A DNA stretch of 64,000 nt from Clostridiales bacterium (GTDB taxonomy: Bacteria; Bacillota; Clostridia; Christensenellales; Aristaeellaceae). The stretch is from assembly GCA_015056325.1 (NCBI GenBank), contig SVGL01000005.1, forward strand, positions 62,001 to 126,000, given 5' to 3'. A model generated the notes under the pieces. That model searched no databases. It saw only the letters and a list, made by a program, of their open reading frames with translations, and was not told where the DNA came from. Made by a program: the position numbers and the translations under genes. Each line of letters begins with the position of its first letter. The first letter of the stretch is position 1. This document shows positions 49,588 to 58,233 of the stretch, in pieces.

Positions 49588-51782
49588 GCTTCCTCATGGC
49601 CCTGGCTCAGGCGGTATTGCTTGGGCGTCATGCCGGTGGCCGCCTTGAACTGCACGAAGAAATACTGGATGTTCTCCACGCCGATCAGCGGGCCGAAGTC
49701 CTTGATTTTGACGTCCGTCTCCCGCAGCAGGCGCTTAGCCTCCTCGATTCGCAGACCGTTGATACATTCAGAAACGGACATCCCGTGCGTCTGTCGGAAT
49801 ACACGCCCCAGATAAGCCGACGACATGGAGAAATGGTCAGCCAACATCTGCAGGCTCAGCGCAGGATCCCGGAATTGCTCCTGGATCATCCGCATGATCG
49901 CTTCCGGAAGCTGCCCCTGGCGCGCACGCCGCTCCTGACGGGTTTTCTCTGTAATGGGATTGAACAGCTCAAAGAAGTAACGATCCACATCCGCCAGTTT
50001 CTCCGCCTGTTGGAGGCGCAGAACGAACTCCTTACGTGCCTCCTTGTAGGGCGGTGTTGTCTCAGGGAACAATTCATAATACAGTTTTAGCACAGAACGT
50101 GCCAGATGCGTCAATGAAAACTCGACGCTCTGGTACGTTTTTCCGTTCAACAGATCAATGAAGGTCCGGTAGGCGTCCTTTACATCATCATCATTGCCCA
50201 GGCGCAGTGCCTCGATGATGCGCTCACACTGTTGTTCCGCCATCACAGAAGAATCCTCCAGGGCAGGCAGCTCGGAAATGCAGCGTACGGGCTTCTCATC
50301 ATACAGCAGACGCAGCTGATAGGCTTCAACAAGCTGGTTGTAGCTGCCGGAAAGCTCGCCCCAGGTGGATACCGGCTCACCAATGACGATAGACCAGCGC
50401 GGATAGGTGCCGACCATCTGGGAGCACAAATTCATCACAGCCTGATGGTCAGCCGGCTGCACCAGCAGAACGGTATGATCATCAGGAACCGAAACTGCCT
50501 CGCTGGCAGGGAAATAAGGGCGAACGAAATCCATCAAATGCTCAAGGCGGTTTGTGCTGACAAAAATGGGAATAAGCGCTTCGCCATCACGCAGAGACAT
50601 GTCGTATTCCGCGGCGATGCTTCCGCTGGTTTTTTCTTGGCCCAGGAGGAGTCCGGACAAAACGGAATCCCGCAGCATCCGGCGAAGTGCGTCGTTGATG
50701 CGGTTGGAGTCTGCTGATTGACTGATCAGCGCGTTGAGCTGTTCAACAGGGGTTTTTTTACCATCCTTGGCATTGTTAATGCCGGAAAGGGAGACCTGTA
50801 TATCGTGGAAAGGCATCCACACCCTGACAACGACCAGCACCGTACCGATCATCAGCGCGATAAAAGCCAGGATCACCGTCAGGTAAACGCTGCTTTCCAT
50901 ACGGGTCAAACCAGTTAAATGCTTATCGTAGGGGAGCAGCCGGGCGTAATACCAGTCCCGGTTCTTCATGCGCGTGAAAAGGCACAGCTGCTTTGTTCCA
51001 TACTCATCCGTCCAAACGAAATTGGCGGTGTTTTTGCCTTGAGCCAGTTGCGTCCGCAGCTCATCCAGTAGGCGGGCATCTTCTATTTGACAAGCCTCAG
51101 TGGTTGCGATCACATTTCCCTGGGCATCCATCATCAGGGCGGGCTCATCCGGTTCGGTGCCCAGGTAGAGTTCGGCAAACCAACGGCTGCTGATGTTGAG
51201 CATCATCACATTGTCGGCGGTTCCGCCGTTGCCGGTGAGGTCAAAATAGAGGATGGAGAACATCGCTCGGTTGGCGCTGGAGGAAGAGGAGACGGAGTAA
51301 CGTGGAATGGGCTGAAGCCGCTGTGAAGATGTCTTGTTCAGCATCAGTTGCAGGGCGTCCTGATCGCGGAAAACGGGTGCAGGGTCGCTTACCGCACCGG
51401 AGGAAAGGGTGCTGTAGACATAATCCTGCTTGCCGTTGTACACATAGATGGAGTCAATCACAGAGCTGGAGGCGGTGAAATCATTCAAAGCGCGCAAGCC
51501 GTCGATCATATCTGAGTTGCTAAGCTCACTATAGGTGCGCAGCTTCTTCACGCTATGGATATTGTAGATCTGCGCGGACAGATTCTGCAGCACGCCCTCA
51601 GCCATGGAGGCGGTGCTGTTGACCTGCTTGACAAAATCGCTGCTCAGGGTGTTTATGGACTGCCATAAAGCAGACTGAAAACCAAAGTACATCGACAGAA
51701 ACACGCCGATGACCACAACCGAAATACCAAGCAAGAGAATATATAGATTGCGATAAGCAGATCTGTGTTCTGGGTATTTCAT
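49584..51782 (-). CDS. Membrane-bound AraC-family sensor-regulator
   Basis: A 732-residue one-component regulator. An N-terminal helix (NLYILLLGISVVVIGVFLSMYF), an extracellular sensor domain of about 270 residues (Cache-like), and a second helix (YLTVILAFIALMIGTVLVVVRVW) precede a cytoplasmic part that ends in an AraC DNA-binding domain (LSLQMLADHFSMSSAYLGRVFRQTHG, YFFVQFKAATGMTPKQYR). Such proteins in Firmicutes sense extracellular sugars and activate nearby ABC importers. ATG 51782 has TTGGAGGA upstream. It overlaps the end of the convergent mutase gene by 4 bp and is divergent from the importer operon, its likely target. Confidence 0.9.
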   Translation of the reverse strand: MKYPEHRSAYRNLYILLLGISVVVIGVFLSMYFGFQSALWQSINTLSSDFVKQVNSTASMAEGVLQNLSAQIYNIHSVKKLRTYSELSNSDMIDGLRALNDFTASSSVIDSIYVYNGKQDYVYSTLSSGAVSDPAPVFRDQDALQLMLNKTSSQRLQPIPRYSVSSSSSANRAMFSILYFDLTGNGGTADNVMMLNISSRWFAELYLGTEPDEPALMMDAQGNVIATTEACQIEDARLLDELRTQLAQGKNTANFVWTDEYGTKQLCLFTRMKNRDWYYARLLPYDKHLTGLTRMESSVYLTVILAFIALMIGTVLVVVRVWMPFHDIQVSLSGINNAKDGKKTPVEQLNALISQSADSNRINDALRRMLRDSVLSGLLLGQEKTSGSIAAEYDMSLRDGEALIPIFVSTNRLEHLMDFVRPYFPASEAVSVPDDHTVLLVQPADHQAVMNLCSQMVGTYPRWSIVIGEPVSTWGELSGSYNQLVEAYQLRLLYDEKPVRCISELPALEDSSVMAEQQCERIIEALRLGNDDDVKDAYRTFIDLLNGKTYQSVEFSLTHLARSVLKLYYELFPETTPPYKEARKEFVLRLQQAEKLADVDRYFFELFNPITEKTRQERRARQGQLPEAIMRMIQEQFRDPALSLQMLADHFSMSSAYLGRVFRQTHGMSVSECINGLRIEEAKRLLRETDVKIKDFGPLIGVENIQYFFVQFKAATGMTPKQYRLSQGHEEA

Positions 51783-51817
51783 GCCGCTTCCTCCAATGTA
51801 TTCGTTTCCGCATGGAC

Positions 51818-51846
51818 ATAATACCACACTTTTTGAACATTTCAAA
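51818..51846 (-). promoter_or_regulatory. Promoter of the AraC-type gene with palindromic operator
   Basis: On the minus strand TTGAAA, 16 bp, TATTAT (51818-51845). The palindrome TTTGAA-CAT-TTCAAA (51832-51846) covers the -35 box, and GAACAT...ATGTTC overlaps it. This suggests autoregulation or control of both divergent genes. Confidence 0.55.
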
Positions 51847-51905
51847 CATGTTCGAAAAAATACTTTGAAATTTGTATATTGTCGAAAAGGTTCGATTTTT
51901 GCACT

Positions 51906-51933
51906 TTACAATGCGAAGGCTTGATTTTATACT
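51906..51933 (+). promoter_or_regulatory. Promoter of the AfuA-like importer operon
   Basis: TTACAA (51906-51911), 16 bp, TATACT (51928-51933), 62 bp before the start codon. The weak -35 fits an activated promoter. Confidence 0.5.
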
Positions 51934-51994
51934 GAAGTCAACAACGGAGTCCGGGAGAGATGACTCCGAATTTAATAAGAAAGAGGGTTCCCAC

Positions 51995-53008
51995 ATGAAG
52001 AAGATCCTTGCTCTCGTTTTGGCATGCATGATGCTGCTGTCCGTCTCTGCGTTTGCAGAGGAAAAGGACCCTGCAAGCTACTCCGGCAATGTCATGATGT
52101 ACTCCTCCGCCGGTGAAGACATCGTTCTGGCCATCAAGGAAGCTTTCGAAGCCAAGTATCCCAATGTGACCCTGGACTACTACGCTGCCACCTCCGGCAA
52201 GTGCGTGACCAAGCTGGCCACCGAAATCCAGGCCAACGCCGTTGCCTGCGACGTGTTCTGGCCCGCTGACTTCTCCACCACCATCTCCATGAAGAACCAG
52301 GGCCAGCTGCAGCACTACGTGTCCAAGCACGACGCTGCCATCGATCCCCAGTTCAAGGATCCCGACGGCTACTTCACCGGCGCCCGTATGCTGGTCTTCG
52401 GCTTCACCTACTCCACCATCGCCTGCGATCCCTCCGAGATCCCCGCGAACTATGACGAGATCCTGACCGATAACTTCTATAACCAGATCCTGCTGTCCGA
52501 TCCCACCGGCTCCGCTTCCACCCGCGCCCTGGTGTATGCTTTCGTGAACAACGAGAAGTACGGCTGGGAGTACTTCGAGAAGCTGAAGGAACTGCGCGCT
52601 GAGCTCGAGTCCTCCTCCGGCGCCGTGAACAACAAGGTTGCATCCGGCTCCTACAAGCTGGCTTTCGGTCTGGACTACACCACCCGCAACCTGATCGCCA
52701 CCGGTTCTCCCGTTGATTTCAAGAACACCACCGACATGATCGCCATGGCGGCTCCCATCTGCATCCCCGTTGGTTGCCCCAACACTGAGCTGGCTCAGCT
52801 GCTGTATGACTTCATTCTGGATCCCGCCGGCGGCCAGAAGATCCTGACCCAGTTCTACACCACCCCCGTTGCCAGCGGCGTTGAGCTGCCCGAAGGCATG
52901 CTGGATTCCGCTTACATCGCTGCCAACTGCATGCCCATCGACTTTGTGGATCTGTCCAACACCTCCACCGAGCTGCTGGATAAGTTCGACGCTATCTTCA
53001 AGAAGTAA
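51995..53008 (+). CDS. ABC transporter substrate-binding protein, AfuA/FbpA type
   Basis: A 337-residue exported binding protein of the family that includes iron (FbpA), 2-aminoethylphosphonate, hexose-phosphate (AfuA) and phosphoglycerate (PgtC) proteins. The signal peptide (MKKILALVLACMMLLSVSAFA) has a possible lipobox (VLAC) but also a good type I site. The mature part opens VMMYSSAGEDIVLAIKEAFE and holds YYAATSGKCVTKLATEIQA and CDVFWPADFS. The conserved tyrosine pair that binds iron in FbpA is not evident, which favours an organic ligand. ATG 51995 has AGAGGG upstream; the ORF-track start at 51872 precedes the promoter. Confidence 0.85.
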   Translation: MKKILALVLACMMLLSVSAFAEEKDPASYSGNVMMYSSAGEDIVLAIKEAFEAKYPNVTLDYYAATSGKCVTKLATEIQANAVACDVFWPADFSTTISMKNQGQLQHYVSKHDAAIDPQFKDPDGYFTGARMLVFGFTYSTIACDPSEIPANYDEILTDNFYNQILLSDPTGSASTRALVYAFVNNEKYGWEYFEKLKELRAELESSSGAVNNKVASGSYKLAFGLDYTTRNLIATGSPVDFKNTTDMIAMAAPICIPVGCPNTELAQLLYDFILDPAGGQKILTQFYTTPVASGVELPEGMLDSAYIAANCMPIDFVDLSNTSTELLDKFDAIFKK

Positions 53009-53043
53009 GCTATTCGCAGCTGAACGTCAACAGTCATAATACG

Positions 53044-53083
53044 GGCCGGCAGACAGGTTATGTCAACTTGGCTGCCGGCCTTT
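53044..53083 (+). other. Attenuator-like hairpin between binding protein and ATPase genes
   Basis: GGCCGGCAG and CTGCCGGCC form a 9-bp stem with a 19-nt loop, then TTTCCTC. Partial termination here would give more binding protein than transporter, a common design. Confidence 0.65.
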
Positions 53084-53142
53084 CCTCAAAAGATGCGGCG
53101 CTTCGCGTGCTGCATAAGATCCACAGAGAGGAGATTCCGCAC

Positions 53143-54228
53143 TTGGTTAAGTATGATAACATTACTATCCGCTACGGAGCTCACACCGTTGTGGAAGATT
53201 TCTCCCTGGAGATTCACAAGGGAGAAATTCTGGGCATTGTTGGGCCCTCCGGCTGCGGCAAAACCTCGCTGGTTCGTGCACTGGGCGGCTTCCTGAATCC
53301 CGTGCAAGGTGAGATCTACATCAATGGTGATCTGGTGTACAGCAAGCAGAAGCGTGTCAATCGCTCGCCGGAGTCCCGCCATCTGGGCATCGTGTTCCAG
53401 GATTATGCCGTGTGGCCCCATCTGTCCGTGTGGGACAACGTGATGTACCCCCTGAAGAAGCGCCGAGTCCCCAAGGAGCAGGCGAAGGAAATGGTCGCCC
53501 ATGCGTTGGAACAGGTGCAGATGAAGGGCTACGAGAAGTACATGCCTTCCCAGCTGTCCGGCGGCCAGCAGCAGCGTGTCGCCATCGCCCGTGCACTGAC
53601 CTGCTCCAACGAGCTGATCATCATGGACGAGCCCATCACCAACCTGGACGCTAAGCTGCGCGAGGGCATGCTGGATGAGATTCGCATGCTGCAGCAGCGT
53701 CTGCATACCACCATCATCTACATCACCCACGATCAGGAAGCTGCCCTGCAGCTTTGTGACCGTGTGGTCATCATGGAGCCCAACGGCAAAATCAGCCAGA
53801 TCGGCACAGATGAAGAGATCATCGAACATCCCGCCAACCGCTTTGTGTTCAGCTTCATCGGCGTGAGCAACTTCATCCCCGTGGTGGAGAAGGCTGGAAA
53901 GTACTATCTCTGGAAGGCAGAGGGTGCCCTCTGCTTTGCAGACAAGACGCCTGCCGGCTATCTCTCTGGCAAGCAGAATGTGATGGGTATCCGCCCGATG
54001 GATATCGTCTTTGATGACGCCAGCCCTGTCAAGGGTGAGATCACCCAGGCGGTGTTCCTGGGCAGCATGTACAACTTCTTCGTGAAGGTCAACGATGTGG
54101 AGCTGCGCGTGCAGCGTTCCACCCTGGATTCGCTGGATGGCCGTGAATATCTTGAGGGCGAGACGGTTGGTCTGCGGTTCCTGAACGAGAAGTACTACGA
54201 AGCAGAAGAGGGCGAGGTGTCTGTATGA
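53143..54228 (+). CDS. ABC transporter ATP-binding protein 1
   Basis: A 361-residue ATPase of the importer. Walker A is GPSGCGKTS, the signature is LSGGQQQRVAIARAL, Walker B is ELIIMDEPITNLD, and the switch histidine is in ITHDQEAA. A C-terminal TOBE-like regulatory domain follows (VMGIRPMDIVFDD). The start is best placed at TTG 53143 with GAGGAG about 10 nt upstream, giving MVKYDNITIRYG; the ORF-track start at 53068 lies within the attenuator hairpin. It overlaps the permease start by 4 bp (ATGA), so translation is coupled. Confidence 0.85.
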   Translation: MVKYDNITIRYGAHTVVEDFSLEIHKGEILGIVGPSGCGKTSLVRALGGFLNPVQGEIYINGDLVYSKQKRVNRSPESRHLGIVFQDYAVWPHLSVWDNVMYPLKKRRVPKEQAKEMVAHALEQVQMKGYEKYMPSQLSGGQQQRVAIARALTCSNELIIMDEPITNLDAKLREGMLDEIRMLQQRLHTTIIYITHDQEAALQLCDRVVIMEPNGKISQIGTDEEIIEHPANRFVFSFIGVSNFIPVVEKAGKYYLWKAEGALCFADKTPAGYLSGKQNVMGIRPMDIVFDDASPVKGEITQAVFLGSMYNFFVKVNDVELRVQRSTLDSLDGREYLEGETVGLRFLNEKYYEAEEGEVSV

Positions 54229-55952
54229 AAATGAGTTTCAATCGTACAAACCGTGACCTGGCCCGCATGGATGGCAAGAAGTTTGGTCTGGATCAGATCA
54301 TGACCACGCTTTGCTTCCTCATCATGACGACGGTGGTCATTCTGCCCGTGGTCATGATCATCTACAACACCTTCTGGGACGGTACCAAGCTGGATCTGGA
54401 GATGTTCGCCCGTGTCATCCTGCGCGAAGAAAATCTGACCGCCATGAAGAACACGGTCATCATCGCCATTTTTGCAACGCTGCTTGCAACCATCGTGGGT
54501 GTGTTCTTTGCCTGGCTTCTGGGCCGCAGCGACATTCCCATGAAGGGCCTGATGCGATGGCTGTTCTCCATCCCCTTCATGATTCCGCCCTTCCTGGCAG
54601 CCATGGCGTGGGACATGATGTTCTCCGGCCGCGGCGGCTACATCAACCGTTTGTTGATGAATATCTTTAACCTCCGCGATGCGCCCTTTAACATCAATAC
54701 CGTTGCAGGCATCATCGTCATCGAGGTCATCTATTACTTCCCCTTCGTGTACATGCAGGTGGTTTCTGCGCTGGAGCGCATGGACCCCACCCTGGAGGAA
54801 TCCGCCCGCATTGCCGGCGCCAAGCAGTGGTACGTTATCCGCAAGATCACTCTGCCGCTGACCATCCCTGCCATCTCCTCCGGTACGCTGCTGGTGCTGA
54901 TCACCTCCCTGTCCAACTACGGCATTCCTTCCATGTTGGGCTACTCCAAGAACATCTTCACCCTGCCGACAATGATCGTTGAGCGCGTGAACCGTGCCGG
55001 CGGCGATTTCCAGGGCATCCGTGAAGCGACCGCCCTGTCCGTCGTGCTGGTGATTGTGGTGTCTATTGCCCTGTTTGTGCAGCGCAAACTCCTCAAGGCT
55101 GGTCGTTATGACATCATCAAGGGTAAGTCCATGCGCCCAGCGATGATCAAGCTCCGTGCAGCGAAATATCCGCTGCTGGTGTTCTCCATCATCTTCCTGG
55201 TGCTGGTCGTGCTGACTCCCCTGGTGATCATTCTGCTGGTCAGCTTCCTGCGCGCGTACGGCCTGCCCTTCGAGCTCAAGAATTTCTCCTTTGTCAACTA
55301 CCAGAAGATTCTCATCGGCAACAAGGCGGTTACCGACTCGATCAAGAACAGCTTGTTCCTGGGCTTCGGTTCCGGCTTTGTGTGCCTGTTCCTGGGCGTC
55401 ATGCTGTCCTACGTGATCTACAAGGTCAAGCCCCGCGGCAGCGGCGCGCTGGAAACCCTGGCGGTGCTGCCCTACTCCCTGCCCGGCACGGTCATGGCCA
55501 TTGGCTGTATCCTGGCCTGGAGCGGCGCTGTGTTCGGCATTACGCTGTACAACACCATCTGGATCATCATGGTGGCATACATTGCCCGCTATCTGAGCTA
55601 CACGCTCAAATCCTGCTCCGCATCGCTGCAGCAGGTGCATCTGTCGCTGGAGGAAGCCAGCCGTTCCTGCGGTGCGACCCACATGCAGTCCCTGATGGAT
55701 ATCACCCTGCCGCTGATCAAGCCGGCCATGGTGTCCAGCTTCTTCCTCGTCTTCCTGCCTGCCATGCGTGAGCTGACCACCTCCGTCCTGCTGTATGGCC
55801 CCAACAGCCGTACCCTGGGCGTGCAGATCCAGCAGCTTCGTGTCAATGGCTACATGACGCAGGCTGCAGCACTTTCCGTGGTCGCCATTGCCATCATCAT
55901 GATCTGCAACGGCGTCGTCAAATCCATCACAAAGGATAGGAAGGGCGTGTAA
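54225..55952 (+). CDS. ABC transporter permease, fused two-unit FbpB/AfuB type
   Basis: A 575-residue membrane protein with about twelve helices, made of two permease units in tandem. Each has an EAA loop: EESARIAGAKQWYVIRKITLPLT in the first and EEASRSCGATHMQSLMDITLPLI in the second. This is the usual architecture for iron, phosphonate and sugar-phosphate importers of this family, in which a single chain replaces two subunits. Its start overlaps the first ATPase stop (ATGA), and a second ATPase gene follows after 2 bp. Length and helices are normal. Confidence 0.9.
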   Translation: MKMSFNRTNRDLARMDGKKFGLDQIMTTLCFLIMTTVVILPVVMIIYNTFWDGTKLDLEMFARVILREENLTAMKNTVIIAIFATLLATIVGVFFAWLLGRSDIPMKGLMRWLFSIPFMIPPFLAAMAWDMMFSGRGGYINRLLMNIFNLRDAPFNINTVAGIIVIEVIYYFPFVYMQVVSALERMDPTLEESARIAGAKQWYVIRKITLPLTIPAISSGTLLVLITSLSNYGIPSMLGYSKNIFTLPTMIVERVNRAGGDFQGIREATALSVVLVIVVSIALFVQRKLLKAGRYDIIKGKSMRPAMIKLRAAKYPLLVFSIIFLVLVVLTPLVIILLVSFLRAYGLPFELKNFSFVNYQKILIGNKAVTDSIKNSLFLGFGSGFVCLFLGVMLSYVIYKVKPRGSGALETLAVLPYSLPGTVMAIGCILAWSGAVFGITLYNTIWIIMVAYIARYLSYTLKSCSASLQQVHLSLEEASRSCGATHMQSLMDITLPLIKPAMVSSFFLVFLPAMRELTTSVLLYGPNSRTLGVQIQQLRVNGYMTQAAALSVVAIAIIMICNGVVKSITKDRKGV

Positions 55953-55954
55953 CA

Positions 55955-57058
55955 ATGGATCAGATCGTATTGAATCATGTCACAAAACGGTTTACCACCA
56001 AAACGCTGGGCACTGTTACAGCTGTTGGCGATTTCAACCTCAATGTGAAGGAAGGCGAATGCTTCTCCTTCCTTGGCCCTTCCGGCTGCGGCAAGACCAC
56101 TACGCTGCGCATGATCGCCGGCTTTGAGGATCTGTCTGAAGGCGAGATCTATCTGGGCGGCAAGCCTGTGTCCATCCGCTCCAAGAACCTCTATGTTCCT
56201 CCAGAGGATCGCGGACTGGGCATGGTGTTCCAGGCTTTCGCCGTGTGGCCCCACATGAACATCTTCGATAACGTAGCCTTCCCCCTCAAGGTGCAGAAAC
56301 GCCCCCGCGCAGAGATTCAGGAGCGGGTCGCCAAGGCGCTGAAGCATTGTAGCCTGGATGGCATGGAGAAGGTTTTCCCCTCTGATCTGTCCGGCGGTCA
56401 GCAGCAGCGTATCGCCCTGGCCCGTGCCATTGTGACCAATCCCAAGGTCATGCTGCTGGACGAGCCCCTGTCCAACCTGGATCCCAAGCTGCGTGAAAGC
56501 ATGCGCTTTGAGATCAAGAAGCTGCAGAAGGAATTCAACTTCACCATCATCTTTGTGACTCATGACCAGTCTGAGGCGATGGCGCTGTCTGACCGCATGC
56601 TGGTGATGGACATGGGCAAGGTTGTGCAGATCGGCACCCCGACGGAGCTTTACAACAAGCCCACCAGCCGCTTTGTGCACAGCTTCCTGGGCCAGTCCAA
56701 CTTTACTGATGTGGATATTGTGGGCGGCCGCGTCTATCCCAAGGGCGACCACAGTCAGCCTCTGGGCGTAGATGCTCCTGCAAGCAGCGCTTCCACCATG
56801 GTGCTGGCGACCCGCCCCAACACCATTGACATGAACCACGAAGAAGGTTTCCGCGCCAAGGTCATCAAGCGTGCCTTCCTGACGGACTTCACCGAGTACT
56901 TTGTGGCAATCGGCGATCAGGTCATTCGCGTACAGACCCCGCATCGCAACATGTTCCATGCCGGCGACGATTGCTTCCTGCGCTTCCCGAACCCCGTGTG
57001 GTACGAGAGCGGAAAGGATGAAGCGGACGCTGAGCGCGAGCGTCGCACCCTTGTGTAA
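55955..57058 (+). CDS. ABC transporter ATP-binding protein 2
   Basis: A 367-residue ATPase, clearly different from the first. Walker A GPSGCGKTT, signature LSGGQQQRIALARAI, Walker B VMLLDEPLSNLD, switch histidine VTHDQSEA, then a TOBE-like domain (VLATRPNTIDMNHEEG). It begins 2 bp after the permease stop and ends the operon before a strong terminator. Because each FbpB/AfuB-type importer needs two ATPase domains and normally uses a homodimer, two genes suggest a heterodimer or two exchangeable motors. Confidence 0.9.
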   Translation: MDQIVLNHVTKRFTTKTLGTVTAVGDFNLNVKEGECFSFLGPSGCGKTTTLRMIAGFEDLSEGEIYLGGKPVSIRSKNLYVPPEDRGLGMVFQAFAVWPHMNIFDNVAFPLKVQKRPRAEIQERVAKALKHCSLDGMEKVFPSDLSGGQQQRIALARAIVTNPKVMLLDEPLSNLDPKLRESMRFEIKKLQKEFNFTIIFVTHDQSEAMALSDRMLVMDMGKVVQIGTPTELYNKPTSRFVHSFLGQSNFTDVDIVGGRVYPKGDHSQPLGVDAPASSASTMVLATRPNTIDMNHEEGFRAKVIKRAFLTDFTEYFVAIGDQVIRVQTPHRNMFHAGDDCFLRFPNPVWYESGKDEADAERERRTLV

Positions 57059-57104
57059 GGTCTGCTGAGTTCAAGCATTGTGTTTGGGCTTGAGAACTGA
57101 TTCG

Positions 57105-57132
57105 GCTCCAGGGATTATCCCTGGAGCTTTTT
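57105..57132 (+). terminator. Terminator of the importer operon
   Basis: GCTCCAGGGAT-TATCCCTGGAGC with TTTTT. A second hairpin at 57140-57180 (AATCCCCC...GGGGGATT with inner ATGTAG/CTACAT) follows and may serve as a back-up. Confidence 0.9.
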
Positions 57133-57215
57133 GCTAACGAATCCCCCCAATGTAGTTATTATACCTACATCAGGGGGATTCTGTCTATTGTCCGTTTTTA
57201 CTGGTTCGGTTCATA

Positions 57216-57244
57216 CGAGGTTCCGGGGGATTGGTTTGTTTGGG
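57216..57244 (+). repeat. Fragment of the tRNA-tail repeat
   Basis: CGAGGTTCCGGGGGATTGG and then TTTGTTTGGG match the terminator part of the repeats at 44209 and 44717. The neighbouring CTGGTTCG may be a trace of the T arm. No other part of the unit is visible. Confidence 0.45.
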
Positions 57245-57305
57245 CGGTTCGTACTGAGGGCATAAAAGCTTCAATACCTTCCCGGCCTTCATTGACACGC
57301 GGAAC

Positions 57306-58220
57306 TCACAAAAGGCTGCACACGTGAAGCCTGCCGCCACAGCGTTCCTGAAGGGTGGTCATCGCTGCTTGAACTAGTTTGCTTCCATCTATACCGAGAT
57401 TAAACGACCCTCCCTGGAGGTTCAAGGCCCGGTACTTGTCCTGCGCGTGATTCATAACAGGGAACAAGTCCACTTGCTGGACGGAGGGGATTTCCATCAG
57501 AAAGTCCGCCATTGCATGCAGTTCCTCTGACAGCGCGTTTTCACCTTGAACCAGCGGAACTCGTATCCAGATGGGTTTCCGCATTTCTCCCAACAGTCGG
57601 ATGTTCTCCAGAATCTGATGGTTGCCCGTTCCGCATAAGCGCTGATGGCGCGCTTCATCCATCGCCTTGAGGTCAATCAGGAAGAGATCGCAGTATTCCG
57701 CGACCCGCAGAATGCTTTCCTGCGGCACATTGGCAGCCGTATCCACGCAGGTATGCAATCCCTGCCCCTTGCAAAGGGCCAAACAACTCCGCAGGAATTC
57801 TGCCTGCAGCATCGCTTCACCGCCAGAAAAAGTCACGCCGCCATTCTCGCCATAGAAGAGGCGATCCCTTGCCAGGAGGCTAACAAGCTCCTCCGGGGTG
57901 TATTCGCGTCCACATACTACCATGGCTTCCCCGGGACAGCACGCTTCACACAACGCCTGCTTGTCGCAGCCCATGCAAAACGACAGGTCTACCCGATGTC
58001 CCTCCGCATCAAAATGATGCGCCCCCTTTGGGCACAGCGGCACGCATTTTCCGCATTGCCTGCAGCGATTTCCGTAAAACATCATCCGTGGGGTCATGAG
58101 CCAGGACTCCGGATTATGACACCACCGACAGCGCAGATTGCAACCCATCAAAAAAGCAGTTGTACGAATTCCGGGCCCATCGTGCAGCGAGAACCTCTGG
58201 ACATCCATCACAAGGCCCAT
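57306..58220 (-). CDS. Glycyl radical enzyme activating enzyme (radical SAM)
   Basis: A 304-residue radical SAM activase that makes the glycyl radical on its partner. The opening FSLHDGPGIRTTAFLMGCNLRCRWCHNPES has the CxxxCxxC cluster motif. A ferredoxin-like insert with CRQCGKCVPLCPKGAHHF and CMGCDKQALCEACCPG supplies two extra Fe-S clusters, as in activases other than that of pyruvate formate-lyase itself. The SAM-binding glycine motif is GGVTFSGGEAM. GGAGG precedes the start. It lies 13 bp after the glycyl radical enzyme gene, so both are one operon. Confidence 0.95.
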   Translation of the reverse strand: MGLVMDVQRFSLHDGPGIRTTAFLMGCNLRCRWCHNPESWLMTPRMMFYGNRCRQCGKCVPLCPKGAHHFDAEGHRVDLSFCMGCDKQALCEACCPGEAMVVCGREYTPEELVSLLARDRLFYGENGGVTFSGGEAMLQAEFLRSCLALCKGQGLHTCVDTAANVPQESILRVAEYCDLFLIDLKAMDEARHQRLCGTGNHQILENIRLLGEMRKPIWIRVPLVQGENALSEELHAMADFLMEIPSVQQVDLFPVMNHAQDKYRALNLQGGSFNLGIDGSKLVQAAMTTLQERCGGRLHVCSLL

Positions 58221-58233
58221 GCTGTAAACCTCC

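Noticed and set aside
51995-57058. A ferric iron importer (FbpABC)
   Set aside because: The binding protein has no clear iron-binding tyrosine pair and no Fur box was seen. The family also includes sugar-phosphate and phosphonate importers, so iron is not the preferred guess.
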